NCBI RefSeq assembly: GCF_039939195.1
Contig: NZ_JBDUUH010000001.1
Location: 372,001-436,000 of the forward strand
Direction of reading: 5' to 3'
DNA: 64,000 nt
From: Foliimonas ilicis
GTDB lineage: Bacteria; Pseudomonadota; Alphaproteobacteria; Rhizobiales; Rhizobiaceae
Shown here piece by piece: positions 24,675-33,179 of the stretch; position 1 is the first letter of the stretch, and every line of letters begins with the position of its first letter. The position numbers and the translations under genes were made by a program. Under the pieces are notes generated by a model. The model ran no database searches and was not told where the DNA came from. It was given only the letters and a program-made list of their open reading frames with translations.

Positions 24675-25460
24675 ATGTCTTCGCCTATCATCGAGATCGA
24701 CGGTATTTCCAAAAGCTTTGGTGCCTTCCAGGTGCTGGACGGCCTGTCGCTCAAAGTAAACCCTGGCGAAAAGCTGGCGCTTATCGGTCCGTCCGGTTCC
24801 GGCAAGACAACGATCCTGCGTATTCTGATGACGCTTGAATCCATCGATGGCGGTCACATTCGCGTCGATGGCGAGCAGCTTTACCACATGGAGCGGGAAG
24901 GCAAGCTAATCCCGGCCAATGAAAAACATCTGCACCGCATGCGCGAAAAAATCGGCATGGTGTTTCAGCTTTTCAATCTGTTTCCGCACAAAAGCGTACT
25001 CGACAATGTGACGCTTGCGCCAATGCTGACCAAGGGCACGCCGCGCGCCGCTGCCGAGAAACGCGGCATGGAACTTCTGGAAATGGTCGGCATGGCCGAC
25101 AAGGCCAAGTCCATGCCGGCACAGCTTTCCGGCGGCCAGAAACAGCGCGTCGCAATCGCGCGGGCACTGGCGCTTTCGCCTAAGATAATGTTGTTCGACG
25201 AGGTGACGTCGGCGCTCGACCCGGAGCTGGTCGAGGAAGTGTTGAACGTCATGCGCAAGCTTGCCGACGAAACCGACATGACCATGTTGCTCGTCACGCA
25301 TGAGATGGGTTTCGCCCATGATTTTGCCGATCGCATCCTTTTCTTCGACAAAGGCAAGATCGTCGAGGAAGGCAAACCGGACGAGATTTTCAAGAATCCG
25401 AAACAGGAACGCACACAGGCTTTCCTGAGAAAGATCATAGCGGCCGGACATCGCGTTTAA
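24675..25460 (+). CDS. ehuA: Ectoine/hydroxyectoine ABC importer, ATP-binding protein
   Basis: 261 aa ATPase of a polar-amino-acid-type importer. Walker A is LIGPSGSGKTTILRIL near residue 38. The Q-loop lies in MVFQLFNLFPHKSVLDNV, the ABC signature is QLSGGQKQRVAIARAL, Walker B is PKIMLFDEVTSALDPE and the switch histidine is in LLVTHEMGFAHDF. A family-typical insertion (YHMEREGKLIPANEKHLHRM) follows the beta subdomain. It is the first importer gene, followed by ehuB, ehuC and ehuD. The ectoine specificity comes from EhuB and the surrounding catabolic genes. Confidence 0.93.
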   Translation: MSSPIIEIDGISKSFGAFQVLDGLSLKVNPGEKLALIGPSGSGKTTILRILMTLESIDGGHIRVDGEQLYHMEREGKLIPANEKHLHRMREKIGMVFQLFNLFPHKSVLDNVTLAPMLTKGTPRAAAEKRGMELLEMVGMADKAKSMPAQLSGGQKQRVAIARALALSPKIMLFDEVTSALDPELVEEVLNVMRKLADETDMTMLLVTHEMGFAHDFADRILFFDKGKIVEEGKPDEIFKNPKQERTQAFLRKIIAAGHRV

Positions 25461-25526
25461 GCGAGCCGGACGGCATGGGCGGTCTTGAGACCGCAAACAA
25501 ACAACAAAGACCAGAGGAGCAGGAAC

Positions 25527-26381
25527 ATGAAAATGAGGAATATTCTGGCGGGTGCCGCAGGCCTCGCAATCGTCTCGTCGCTCGTCGCCTTTTCCGGCGG
25601 CGCTTCGGCAGACGACAGCAAGCTCGAACAGCTCAAGGCGCAGGGTTTTGCGCGTATCGCGATTGCTAACGAGCCACCCTTCACCGCAGTCGGTGCTGAC
25701 GGCAAGGTTTCGGGTGCAGCACCGGAAGTCGCGCGCGCGGTTTTCAAGGCGCTTGGCGTCGATGACGTTGTTGCTTCGATCTCCGAATATGGCGCGATGA
25801 TCCCGGGCCTCCAGGCTGGTCGTCACGATGCCGTCACGGCGGGCCTTTTCATGAAGCCTGAGCGCTGCGCGGCTGTTGCCTATTCGGAGCCGGTTCTTTG
25901 CGATGCCGAGGCGATGCTTGTCAAAAAAGGCAATCCGATGGGCTTCAAGAGCTATGAAGACGTCGCCAAAAACGAAAGCGCCAAGATCGGTGCGCCAGGC
26001 GGCGGCACGGAAGAAAAGCTCGCGCTCGAAGCAGGCGTTCCGCGTGATCGCGTGATCGTGGTTCCGGATGGCCAGAGCGGTTTGAAGATGCTGCAGGATG
26101 GCCGTATCGACGCATATTCGCTGCCGGTTCTGTCGATCAACGATCTTGCCAAGAAGGCGAACGACCCGAATCTTGAAGTGATCGCACCGGTCGAAGGCGC
26201 TCCCGTCTATTGCGATGGCGCGGCGTTCAAAAAGGGCGATGAGGCTCTGCGCGATGCGTTCGACGTCGAACTGGCCAAGCTCAAGGAATCGGGCGAATTC
26301 GCCAAGATCATCGAGCCTTACGGCTTCTCGGCTCAGGCTGCGATGTCCACCACGCGCGAAAAGCTCTGCGCCGCGCAGTAA
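25527..26381 (+). CDS. ehuB: Ectoine/hydroxyectoine-binding periplasmic protein
   Basis: 284 aa, start chosen after GAGGAGCAGGAAC. The Sec signal peptide runs to about Ala28 (GGASA), so the mature protein begins DDSKLEQLK. Counting from there, Glu21 and Phe24 (NEPPF), Tyr60 (SEYGAM), Phe80 and Arg85 (GLFMKPER) fall at the same positions as the ligand residues reported for Sinorhizobium meliloti EhuB (aromatic box Phe24/Tyr60/Phe80, salt bridges Glu21/Arg85). This is strong support for ectoine/5-hydroxyectoine binding. Two cysteines near the hinge (ERCAAVAYSEPVLCDA) may form a disulphide. The gene is followed by strong hairpins before ehuC. Confidence 0.93.
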   Translation: MKMRNILAGAAGLAIVSSLVAFSGGASADDSKLEQLKAQGFARIAIANEPPFTAVGADGKVSGAAPEVARAVFKALGVDDVVASISEYGAMIPGLQAGRHDAVTAGLFMKPERCAAVAYSEPVLCDAEAMLVKKGNPMGFKSYEDVAKNESAKIGAPGGGTEEKLALEAGVPRDRVIVVPDGQSGLKMLQDGRIDAYSLPVLSINDLAKKANDPNLEVIAPVEGAPVYCDGAAFKKGDEALRDAFDVELAKLKESGEFAKIIEPYGFSAQAAMSTTREKLCAAQ

Positions 26382-26396
26382 GCGGATAAAACCAAA

Positions 26397-26485
26397 TCGG
26401 CTCGCGGCTTTCTCGAAGAGGCCGCGCGCCGAGTATCCGTAAAGCGGATTGCCGTCTGCCTTTGGCATGACCGCCCGCAATCCGC
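26397..26485 (+). promoter_or_regulatory. Two intercistronic hairpins between ehuB and ehuC
   Basis: Hairpin 1: TCGGCTCGCGGC (26397-26408) with GCCGCGCGCCGA (26421-26432), one bulge. Hairpin 2: GCGGATTGC (26444-26452) with GCAATCCGC (26477-26485), perfect arms. No T-run follows either one. They probably shield the 3' end of the ehuB message so that binding protein exceeds permease, as in other importer operons (inference). Confidence 0.6.
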
Positions 26486-26507
26486 CCGAAACAAACAGCG
26501 AGGCAGT

Positions 26508-27173
26508 GTGCTCATGGACCAATGGTCCGGCTATCTATGGCTGATTCTCGACGGTGCGCTGGTCACGATCCAGCTCACTTTGATGGGATGCGCGCTGGCG
26601 CTCTTCATGGCCTTTGCGGCCGGGCTGGGCCGCCTTTCGCAGTTCTTCGCCGTGCGGGCATTGGCCACTGCCTATATCGAATTCTTCCGGGGCACGTCGA
26701 TTTTCGTCCAGCTTTTCTGGGCCTATTTCGTGCTGCCCTTTTTTGGATTTTCTCTCACGCCGCTTCAGGCGGGCGTTCTGGCGCTCGGGCTGAATGTTGG
26801 AGCGTATGGGGCCGAAGTGGTTCGCGGGGCTGTCCGTTCCGTAGCGCGCGAGCAGTATGAGGCGTGTGTCGCACTGAATTTCAGCCGCTGGCAGACGATG
26901 CGCCACGTAATTCTGCCGCAGGCGCTTCTGGTGATGCTGCCGACATTCGGCAATAACGCGATCGAGCTGTTGAAGGCGACGGCTGTCGTCTCGTTGATTT
27001 CGTTGTCCGACATGACATTTCAGGCGCAGGTCGTGCGTGCGCAGACCGGCAATACGCTTGTGCCTTTCACGACGATTCTGATCCTCTACTTCGCGATGGC
27101 ATGCGTCATCTCCTATTCGATGCGCGGGCTGGAACGCAGGCTGTCACGCGGCCTCGATGGCGTGAGGGTCTAG
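26508..27173 (+). CDS. ehuC: Ectoine/hydroxyectoine ABC importer, permease subunit 1
   Basis: 221 aa inner-membrane permease of the HisM/GlnP family. About five hydrophobic helices are visible, beginning YLWLILDGALVTIQLTLMGC. The family motif YIEFFRGTSIFVQLF is near residue 60, and the EAA loop is VAREQYEACVALNFSRWQ plus HVILPQALLVMLP near 120-150. The start is a GTG 4 nt after GAGG; an ATG two codons later (26514) is equally possible. It is 4 bp from ehuD, so the two permeases form the heterodimeric channel. Confidence 0.92.
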   Translation: MLMDQWSGYLWLILDGALVTIQLTLMGCALALFMAFAAGLGRLSQFFAVRALATAYIEFFRGTSIFVQLFWAYFVLPFFGFSLTPLQAGVLALGLNVGAYGAEVVRGAVRSVAREQYEACVALNFSRWQTMRHVILPQALLVMLPTFGNNAIELLKATAVVSLISLSDMTFQAQVVRAQTGNTLVPFTTILILYFAMACVISYSMRGLERRLSRGLDGVRV

Positions 27174-27176
27174 GCG

Positions 27177-27833
27177 ATGGAGTGGGATTGGAATTTCGTC
27201 TGGCAAATCTTCCCGACCCTTATCGAGGGTGTGAAGATCACCATTCTTGCAACATTGCTCGGATCTGTGTTGGCTGCGGTTGTCGGCCTGTTCATCGCGC
27301 TTCTACGCCGCTCGCCCAACAAGCTCGTATCGCGCCCCATCGGATTCGTTGCCGAATTCATCCGCGGCACGCCGTTGCTGGTTCAGCTCTATTTCATCTT
27401 CTACGTTCTGCCGGATATCGGGATCGTGCTGTCGCCGCTTGTCGCTGGCGTCATTGGCCTCGGCGTGCATTACGGCACCTACACGGCTGAGGTTTATCGC
27501 GCCGGCATCGACAATGTGCCGCGCGGTCAGTGGGAAGCGGCGAAGGCCTGCAATCTGTCGGCCAATCAGACCTGGACGCGGATTATCATGCCGCAGGCTC
27601 TGCCGCCGATGATCCCGGCGCTGGCGAATTACTTCATCGCCATGTTCAAGGAAACGCCGCTGCTTTCCGCGATTACCGTGCTGGAACTGATGAATCAGGC
27701 GAAAAGCGTTGCGAATTCCAGCTATCGCTACATCGAACCCATCACAATGGTCGGCGGGTTTTTCCTCGTCATCAGCGTGATTTCGGTCATCGCTCTGCGT
27801 TGGCTCGAACGCCGCTACGGCCGGATCGGGTGA
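27177..27833 (+). CDS. ehuD: Ectoine/hydroxyectoine ABC importer, permease subunit 2
   Basis: 218 aa inner-membrane permease. Hydrophobic helices start with VKITILATLLGSVLAAVVGL. The amino-acid-permease motif FVAEFIRGTPLLVQLYF is near residue 65, and the EAA loop reads VPRGQWEAAKACNLSANQTW then IIMPQALPPMIPALAN. It starts 4 bp after ehuC, and eutA follows after 5 bp, so transport and catabolism genes are cotranscribed. Confidence 0.92.
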   Translation: MEWDWNFVWQIFPTLIEGVKITILATLLGSVLAAVVGLFIALLRRSPNKLVSRPIGFVAEFIRGTPLLVQLYFIFYVLPDIGIVLSPLVAGVIGLGVHYGTYTAEVYRAGIDNVPRGQWEAAKACNLSANQTWTRIIMPQALPPMIPALANYFIAMFKETPLLSAITVLELMNQAKSVANSSYRYIEPITMVGGFFLVISVISVIALRWLERRYGRIG

Positions 27834-27838
27834 AAGAG

Positions 27839-28618
27839 ATGCTCGACAAACCAATCATACGACTTGCCGATCTCGCACCGGTTCTGGACGATAGGCCGCT
27901 TCGCAAGCGTATCGGCCTGATCATTCTCGCGACCGATCACACGTCGGAGCCGGATTTCGCGCGCATGGTTTCGAGCGAGGAGATCGGCGTTTATGTCACG
28001 CGCATTCCCTATGCCAATCCGACGACGCCGGAGAATCTCCGCAAGATGCAGCCGGTTCTGACAGACGGCGCAAGGCTTTTGCTGCCGGACGCGGAGCTCG
28101 ACGCGATCTGCTATTCCTGCACGTCGGCCTCCGTAGTGATCGGCGACGAGGAAGTAGCGGCTGCAATCCGCGCGGCAAAACCCGGCGTGCCGGTGGTGAC
28201 GCCTACCGATGCAAGCGTAAAGGCACTGCAAGAACTGGGTGCCAAACGCATCAGCGTGCTGACGCCATACACGGTCGAGACGAGCCAGCCTATGGCCGAC
28301 TATTTCACGGATCGCGGCTTCGATATTCGCAGCTTCATTTGTCTCGGCCTCGATGATGATCGCGACATGGCGCGCATTTCGCACACCTCGCTGATCGAGC
28401 ACGCTAAAGATGCGATCGCGCCCGATGCTGACGCGCTTTTTATCTCGTGCACGGCGGTTCGTGCTGCGGCTGTCGTCCCTCGCATTGAGGATGCGATCGG
28501 CAAACCTGTGGTCAGCAGCAATCTTGCCAGCGCATGGGCGTGCCTTCGAATTTGCGGCGACAAAGCGGCCCGTCCTGAACTCGGCCAGTTGATGACGCTG
28601 CCGGGCAATTGGGCCTGA
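27839..28618 (+). CDS. eutA: EutA, Asp/Glu-racemase-like enzyme of 5-hydroxyectoine breakdown
   Basis: 259 aa from the ATG after TGAAAGAG; longer readings overlap ehuD. It belongs to the Asp/Glu racemase, arylmalonate decarboxylase and maleate isomerase superfamily, whose two catalytic cysteines are seen in CYSCTSASVVIG (about residue 92) and LFISCTAVRAAAV (about 204). EutABC together are thought to convert 5-hydroxyectoine to ectoine, with EutA probably adjusting stereochemistry at a hydroxylated intermediate. The exact reaction is not settled. It sits directly between ehuD and eutB. Confidence 0.88.
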   Translation: MLDKPIIRLADLAPVLDDRPLRKRIGLIILATDHTSEPDFARMVSSEEIGVYVTRIPYANPTTPENLRKMQPVLTDGARLLLPDAELDAICYSCTSASVVIGDEEVAAAIRAAKPGVPVVTPTDASVKALQELGAKRISVLTPYTVETSQPMADYFTDRGFDIRSFICLGLDDDRDMARISHTSLIEHAKDAIAPDADALFISCTAVRAAAVVPRIEDAIGKPVVSSNLASAWACLRICGDKAARPELGQLMTLPGNWA

Positions 28619-28623
28619 TTTTC

Positions 28624-29616
28624 ATGCATCAGGTCACGCTCAAACATATTGAGGCGGCGCGCAGCCGTATCGCCGGAAAGATCGAACGCACGCCAACGAT
28701 CATATCGCATTCGCTCTCGGAGCGGTTTGGTGTGCCGGTCTGGCTGAAGCATGAGCATCGGCAACTAACAGGCGCTTTCAAGCTTCGCGGCGCGACGAAT
28801 GCAATCGCGCAATTGTCTGCTGAAGAGAAGGCGCGAGGCGTAGTTGCGGCATCGACCGGCAATCACGGACGCGCGCTTGCGCATGCGGCAAAGCTGGAAG
28901 GCATCCGTGCCGTAATCTGCATGTCGCGGCTGGTTCCGGAAAACAAGCTGGCCGAAATCCGCAGGCTCGGTGCGGAAATCAGGATCGTCGGCAAAAGCCA
29001 GGATGACGCGCAGCAAGAGGTCGAGCGCCTTGTCGCGGAAGAGGGCCTTATCATGGTGCCTCCCTTCGACAATGCGGCGATCATTGCCGGGCAAGGGACG
29101 ATCGGGCTTGAGATCGTGGAAGACGTTCCTGATGTCGCGATGGTTCTCGTTCCGCTTTCCGGCGGCGGGCTGGCCGCTGGAATCGCGGCCGCTGTCAAAG
29201 CGCTGAAGCCCGACTGCAAGATCGTCGGTGTCTCGATGGATCGCGGTGCCGCGATGAAAGCCAGTATCGATGCCGGAATGCCGGTTTCGGTCGAGGAGTT
29301 CGCCAGCCTTGCGGATTCGCTCGGCGGCGGCATCGGGCTTGAGAACCGCTATACGTTTTCGATGTGTGCCGAGCTCCTGGACGAGGTGATCCTGCTTTCG
29401 GAGGCCGAGATAGCAGCCGGGATCGACCACATTTACGGCCAAGAGCGTGAGATCGTCGAAGGTGCCGCAGCCGTAGGTGTTGGCGCGCTGCTTGCGGGAA
29501 AACTCAACCCTGCAGGGCCGGTCGTCGCACTGCTTTCGGGGCGAAACATCGACATGGCGTTGCATCGCCGGGTGATTTCCGGCGAAACAAACATATTCGG
29601 GGAGGTGGCGGCATGA
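28624..29616 (+). CDS. eutB: EutB, threonine dehydratase-like PLP enzyme of 5-hydroxyectoine breakdown
   Basis: 330 aa from the ATG at 28624; a TTG at 28609 would overlap the eutA stop. Fold-type-II PLP enzyme: Lys53 in LTGAFKLRGATNA is the Schiff-base lysine, STGNHGRALAHAA binds substrate, and the phosphate-binding Gly loop is LVPLSGGGLAAGIAAAV. It resembles catabolic threonine dehydratase, and the proposed role is removal of the hydroxyl from a 5-hydroxyectoine-derived intermediate. It overlaps eutC by ATGA. Confidence 0.9.
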   Translation: MHQVTLKHIEAARSRIAGKIERTPTIISHSLSERFGVPVWLKHEHRQLTGAFKLRGATNAIAQLSAEEKARGVVAASTGNHGRALAHAAKLEGIRAVICMSRLVPENKLAEIRRLGAEIRIVGKSQDDAQQEVERLVAEEGLIMVPPFDNAAIIAGQGTIGLEIVEDVPDVAMVLVPLSGGGLAAGIAAAVKALKPDCKIVGVSMDRGAAMKASIDAGMPVSVEEFASLADSLGGGIGLENRYTFSMCAELLDEVILLSEAEIAAGIDHIYGQEREIVEGAAAVGVGALLAGKLNPAGPVVALLSGRNIDMALHRRVISGETNIFGEVAA

Positions 29617-30605
29617 GCCGGATGACGATCCTGACGGAAAGCGATTTGCGCGCCGTCGTGAAGCTCGATCTCGACACGGTTGCATGCGTTGAAGGTGCAT
29701 TTCATGCCTTGGCAACGAAGCCCGTCGCGATGCCTCCCATCCTGCGTCTCGACATTCCCGAACATAATGGCGAGGTGGATGTCAAAACGGCCTATGTTCC
29801 GGGCATCGATGCGTTCGCCATCAAGATCAGCCCCGGATTTTTTAATAATCCAAGCCTCGGCCTGCCCAGCCTCAACGGTATGATGGTGCTTTTGAGCGCC
29901 AAGACGGGTCTGGTCGAAGCACTGCTGCTCGACAATGGCTATCTGACGGATGTGCGCACCGCAGCCGCCGGTGCAGTTGCTGCAAAGCATTTGTCGCGTG
30001 CGGATTCCAGCAAGGCTGCGATATTCGGCGCGGGTACGCAAGCCAAGCTCCAGCTTCAGGCGCTGATGCTTGTGCGACCGATCCACGACGCACGCATCTG
30101 GGCGCGCGACAATGTGAAAGCAGAAGCCTGCGCGCAGGCATTGTCGAGCGAGCTAGGCATCGACGTGCGGGCGTTCGCTAACCCGAAACAGGCTGTGCTC
30201 GGCGCAGACATAATCGTGACGACTACACCCGCGACGCAGCCGATCCTTCAAGCTGACTGGATCGAACTCGGCCAGCACGTAACGGCTATGGGGTCCGATT
30301 CCGAACACAAAAACGAAATCGAGCCGGAAATTGTTCGCAAGGCGCATCGCTATGTGGCCGACAGTTTGAAACAGACACTGCGCCTGGGGGAATTGCACCA
30401 TGCCGTCGCCAGCGGCGCAGTCGATGCAAATGGCGATTACGCTGAACTCGGCCGCGTCATCGCAGGGCTCGATATGGGCCGCGCGTCTCATTCTGCGATC
30501 ACGGTTGCCGACCTGACCGGGACCGGCGTTCAGGACACCGCAATTGCCACTCTGGCGCGCGACCGCGCACGGTCAGCCAATGCCGGCACGAGCTTCGAAA
30601 GCTGA
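29613..30605 (+). CDS. eutC: EutC, ornithine cyclodeaminase/mu-crystallin-like enzyme of 5-hydroxyectoine breakdown
   Basis: 330 aa, overlapping eutB by 4 bp. The ornithine-cyclodeaminase/mu-crystallin fold shows substrate-side VDVKTAYVPGIDAFAIKI with the active-site lysines. GYLTDVRTAAAGAVAAKHL and the NAD-binding AIFGAGTQAKLQLQAL are near residue 140, and HVTAMGSDSEHKNEI near 220. Within EutABC it probably catalyses the NAD-dependent or reductive step that restores ectoine. Biochemical detail for the family is limited. Confidence 0.9.
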   Translation: MSRMTILTESDLRAVVKLDLDTVACVEGAFHALATKPVAMPPILRLDIPEHNGEVDVKTAYVPGIDAFAIKISPGFFNNPSLGLPSLNGMMVLLSAKTGLVEALLLDNGYLTDVRTAAAGAVAAKHLSRADSSKAAIFGAGTQAKLQLQALMLVRPIHDARIWARDNVKAEACAQALSSELGIDVRAFANPKQAVLGADIIVTTTPATQPILQADWIELGQHVTAMGSDSEHKNEIEPEIVRKAHRYVADSLKQTLRLGELHHAVASGAVDANGDYAELGRVIAGLDMGRASHSAITVADLTGTGVQDTAIATLARDRARSANAGTSFES

Positions 30606-30643
30606 TCGAGACCAACGAGTCTCAAAACGAGGAAATAGAGGAA

Positions 30644-31825
30644 ATGTCCGAACCTAATCTCAAATTCTCGCGGGCGGAATTTGCCGAGCGTCTCACCAAG
30701 ACGCGCGCCGCCATGGAAAAGCGCGGTCTCGATCTGCTGATTGTCAGTGATCCCTCCAACATGGCCTGGCTGACGGGCTATGATGGCTGGTCGTTCTACG
30801 TGCATCAGGCGGTCATTGTGCCGCCGCAGGGCGAGCCCGTCTGGTTCGGTCGCGGGCAGGATGCGAATGGCGCAAAGCGCACGGCCTATCTCGATCATGC
30901 AAACATTATCGGCTATGCCGATCATTACGTGCAGTCGACCGAGCGGCACCCGATGGATTATCTGGCAACGGTGCTCGCCGAGCGTGGTTGGGACAAGCTC
31001 CGCACGGGCGTCGAGATGGACAATTACTGGTTCTCGGCCGCCGCCTTCGCTTCGTTGCAAAAGCATCTTCCGAATGCGCGTTTCTCGGATGCGACAGCAC
31101 TCGTGAACTGGCAGCGCGCCGTAAAAAGCGCGCAGGAACTGGACTATATGCGCAAGGCCGGGCGCATCGTCGAATTGATGCACAAGCGCATTGCGGAGAA
31201 GGCCGAAGTCGGCATGCGCAAATGCGATCTCGTTGCTGAGATTTACGACGCGGGCATTCGCGGAACACCGGAATTCGGTGGCGATTATCCGGCAATCGTG
31301 CCGCTCTTGCCATCGGGCGCGGATGCTTCCGCACCGCATCTGACTTGGGACGACAAGCCGATGAAGCGCGGCGAAGGCACGTTCTTCGAAATCGCCGGCT
31401 GCTACAATCGCTATCACGTTCCGCTGTCGCGCACCGTATTTCTGGGCAAGCCGACGCAGGAGTTTCTCGATGCGGAAAAGGCAACGCTCGAAGGCATGGA
31501 AGCCGGTCTTGCAGCCGCAAAGCCCGGCAACACTTGCGAGGACATCGCCAAGGCTTTCTTCGCCGTTCTCAAGAAATATGGCATCGTGAAAGACAACCGC
31601 ACAGGCTACCCGATCGGTATTTCCTATCCGCCGGATTGGGGCGAGCGCACGATGAGCCTGCGCCCGGGCGACAAGACCGAGCTGAAACCCGGTATGACAT
31701 TCCATTTCATGACCGGTCTATGGCTCGAAACAATGGGTCTGGAAATCACTGAAAGCATCCTGATCACCGAAACCGGCGTGGAGTGCCTTTCGAACGTTCC
31801 GCGCCAGCTTTTCGTCAAGGATTGA
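30644..31825 (+). CDS. doeA: Ectoine hydrolase DoeA (EutD), M24 peptidase fold
   Basis: 393 aa pita-bread-fold protein. DoeA/EutD opens the ectoine ring to N-acetyl-2,4-diaminobutyrate and acts in a complex with the deacetylase DoeB/EutE. The N-terminal creatinase-like domain (about 1-150) has LDLLIVSDPSNMAWLTGYD and VHQAVIVPPQGEPVWF. The catalytic half has GGDYPAIVPLLPSGADASAP, EIAGCYNRYHVPLSRTVF and GYPIGISYPPDWGERTMSL. Several M24 metal ligands are absent, as expected for this metal-independent hydrolase. It lies 38 bp after eutC and 5 bp before doeB. Confidence 0.93.
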   Translation: MSEPNLKFSRAEFAERLTKTRAAMEKRGLDLLIVSDPSNMAWLTGYDGWSFYVHQAVIVPPQGEPVWFGRGQDANGAKRTAYLDHANIIGYADHYVQSTERHPMDYLATVLAERGWDKLRTGVEMDNYWFSAAAFASLQKHLPNARFSDATALVNWQRAVKSAQELDYMRKAGRIVELMHKRIAEKAEVGMRKCDLVAEIYDAGIRGTPEFGGDYPAIVPLLPSGADASAPHLTWDDKPMKRGEGTFFEIAGCYNRYHVPLSRTVFLGKPTQEFLDAEKATLEGMEAGLAAAKPGNTCEDIAKAFFAVLKKYGIVKDNRTGYPIGISYPPDWGERTMSLRPGDKTELKPGMTFHFMTGLWLETMGLEITESILITETGVECLSNVPRQLFVKD

Positions 31826-31830
31826 CACTC

Positions 31831-32838
31831 ATGCTGAACCTCAGCACAAGGCCGTCGCCAGTGACGCCTACGGTCGATTTCCAGCAGCAGGGCCTGCAGC
31901 ACGGGTTTCTGCGGCTGCCTTACAGCCGGGACGATTCGGCATGGGGGTCGGTGATGATTCCGGTCTCGGTATTCCGGAATGGGGAGGGGCCGACGGCTCT
32001 TCTCACCGGCGGCAACCATGGCGACGAATATGAAGGGCCAATCGCGCTTTTCGATCTGGCTGCGAAGCTTCGTCTGGAAGATGTTTCGGGAACGGTCATA
32101 ATCGTTCCTGCGATGAACTACCCGGCGTTTCGCGCCGGAACGCGGACGTCACCCATCGACAAGGGAAATCTCAACCGCAGCTTTCCGGGCAGGCCGGACG
32201 GCGGGGTGACCGAGAAGATCGCAGACTATTTCCAGCGCCATCTCTTGCCGCTTGCCGATATCGTTCTGGATTTTCACTCCGGCGGCAAAACACTGGATTT
32301 CTTGCCTTTCTGTGCCGCGCACATTCTGCCGGATAAGGACATCGAGAAGAAAGCCTTCGATGCAGTTGCGGCGTTTTCGGCGCCATGGTCGGTGAAGATG
32401 CTGGAGATCGACGCCGTCGGCATGTACGACACTGCGGCAGAAGAAATGGGCAAGATCTTCGTGACCACAGAGCTTGGCGGCGGCGGCACGTCCAACGCAG
32501 AGACAGTGCGCATTGCCAAGCGCGGCGTGATGAATGTTCTTAGACATGCAGGCATCGTGAAGGGCGCGGTCGAAACCCAGCCCACGCGCTGGCTCGACAT
32601 GCCATCCGGCGATTGCTTCTCGTTTGCTGAAGATGATGGAATGATCGAGCCTCTCGTCGATCTTGGCGAGGCGGTGGAAGCTGGCCAGACAGTCGCGCGC
32701 ATTCATGCTGTCGGGCGTACCGGCGTGCAGCCTATCGAGATCAAGGCAAAGCTTTCCGGCATTCTTGCCGCCCGCCATTTTCCCGGTCTGGTGAAAGCTG
32801 GCGACTGCGTTTCTCTCGTAGCCGTCATCGAAGCCTGA
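31831..32838 (+). CDS. doeB: N-alpha-acetyl-L-2,4-diaminobutyrate deacetylase DoeB (EutE)
   Basis: 335 aa from the ATG at 31831; an earlier in-frame start would lie inside doeA. Zinc-dependent M14-like deacylase of the aspartoacylase/succinylglutamate desuccinylase family. Zinc ligands are the His and Glu of LTGGNHGDEYEGPIAL and the His of IVLDFHSGGKTLDF, and GNLNRSFPG holds the substrate arginine. The C-terminal beta domain reads GDCVSLVAVIEA. It releases acetate and diaminobutyrate, the substrate of the DoeD-type aminotransferase encoded leftward. It is the last gene of the rightward operon before a terminator. Confidence 0.93.
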   Translation: MLNLSTRPSPVTPTVDFQQQGLQHGFLRLPYSRDDSAWGSVMIPVSVFRNGEGPTALLTGGNHGDEYEGPIALFDLAAKLRLEDVSGTVIIVPAMNYPAFRAGTRTSPIDKGNLNRSFPGRPDGGVTEKIADYFQRHLLPLADIVLDFHSGGKTLDFLPFCAAHILPDKDIEKKAFDAVAAFSAPWSVKMLEIDAVGMYDTAAEEMGKIFVTTELGGGGTSNAETVRIAKRGVMNVLRHAGIVKGAVETQPTRWLDMPSGDCFSFAEDDGMIEPLVDLGEAVEAGQTVARIHAVGRTGVQPIEIKAKLSGILAARHFPGLVKAGDCVSLVAVIEA

Positions 32839-32856
32839 CAACGCAAGGCATTCTCG

Positions 32857-32892
32857 CGCCCGCTTCCGCCTCGTGCGGGGCGGGCGTTTTTT
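32857..32892 (+). terminator. Rho-independent terminator of the ehu-eut-doe operon
   Basis: CGCCCGC (32857-32863) pairs with GCGGGCG (32880-32886), and T6 follows, 18 bp after the doeB stop. It marks the right end of the ectoine cluster. Confidence 0.88.
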
Positions 32893-33179
32893 ATGGCTCT
32901 GCGCGCCATTCATCTCAATTTCCAGGCGAAACTGCTTCATCTTAATCGACGATAGTGAGGGCTTGTGCCTCTCGCGCGATGAGCGGAATGTGCGTGTCAG
33001 GCAGCCAATCTGGAGGAACGGCTGCCGACGATCTGTCTGGCGTTGTGGAGATGCACCCCGTCAAGCAATGGCTTCACCATTGTCGGGAAGACGCTCAAAC
33101 CGCAATCGCTGCGCAGCATCGACATGTTCATTCGTAGCGAGGTCATGCTTTAAAGTATGACGCTCGCGGGGAGGTAATC
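32893..33179. other. Intergenic region before the purine permease
   Basis: About 290 bp after the doeB terminator. The short ORFs here overlap in several frames and have no ribosome-binding site or family features. No purine-riboswitch core was recognised. A strong GGGGAGG lies just before the permease start. Confidence 0.4.

Noticed and set aside
24906..26522. 538-codon open frame on the minus strand across ehuA-ehuB
   Set aside because: Antisense to two well-supported genes. It has no ribosome-binding site or recognisable domain, and long antisense frames are expected from codon bias in GC-rich genes.
30530..31705. 391-codon minus-strand frame antisense to doeA
   Set aside because: Shadow of the doeA reading frame. 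Its translation shows no domain.
32893..33179. Purine riboswitch before the purine permease
   Set aside because: The conserved purine-aptamer loop sequences were not found in the leader.
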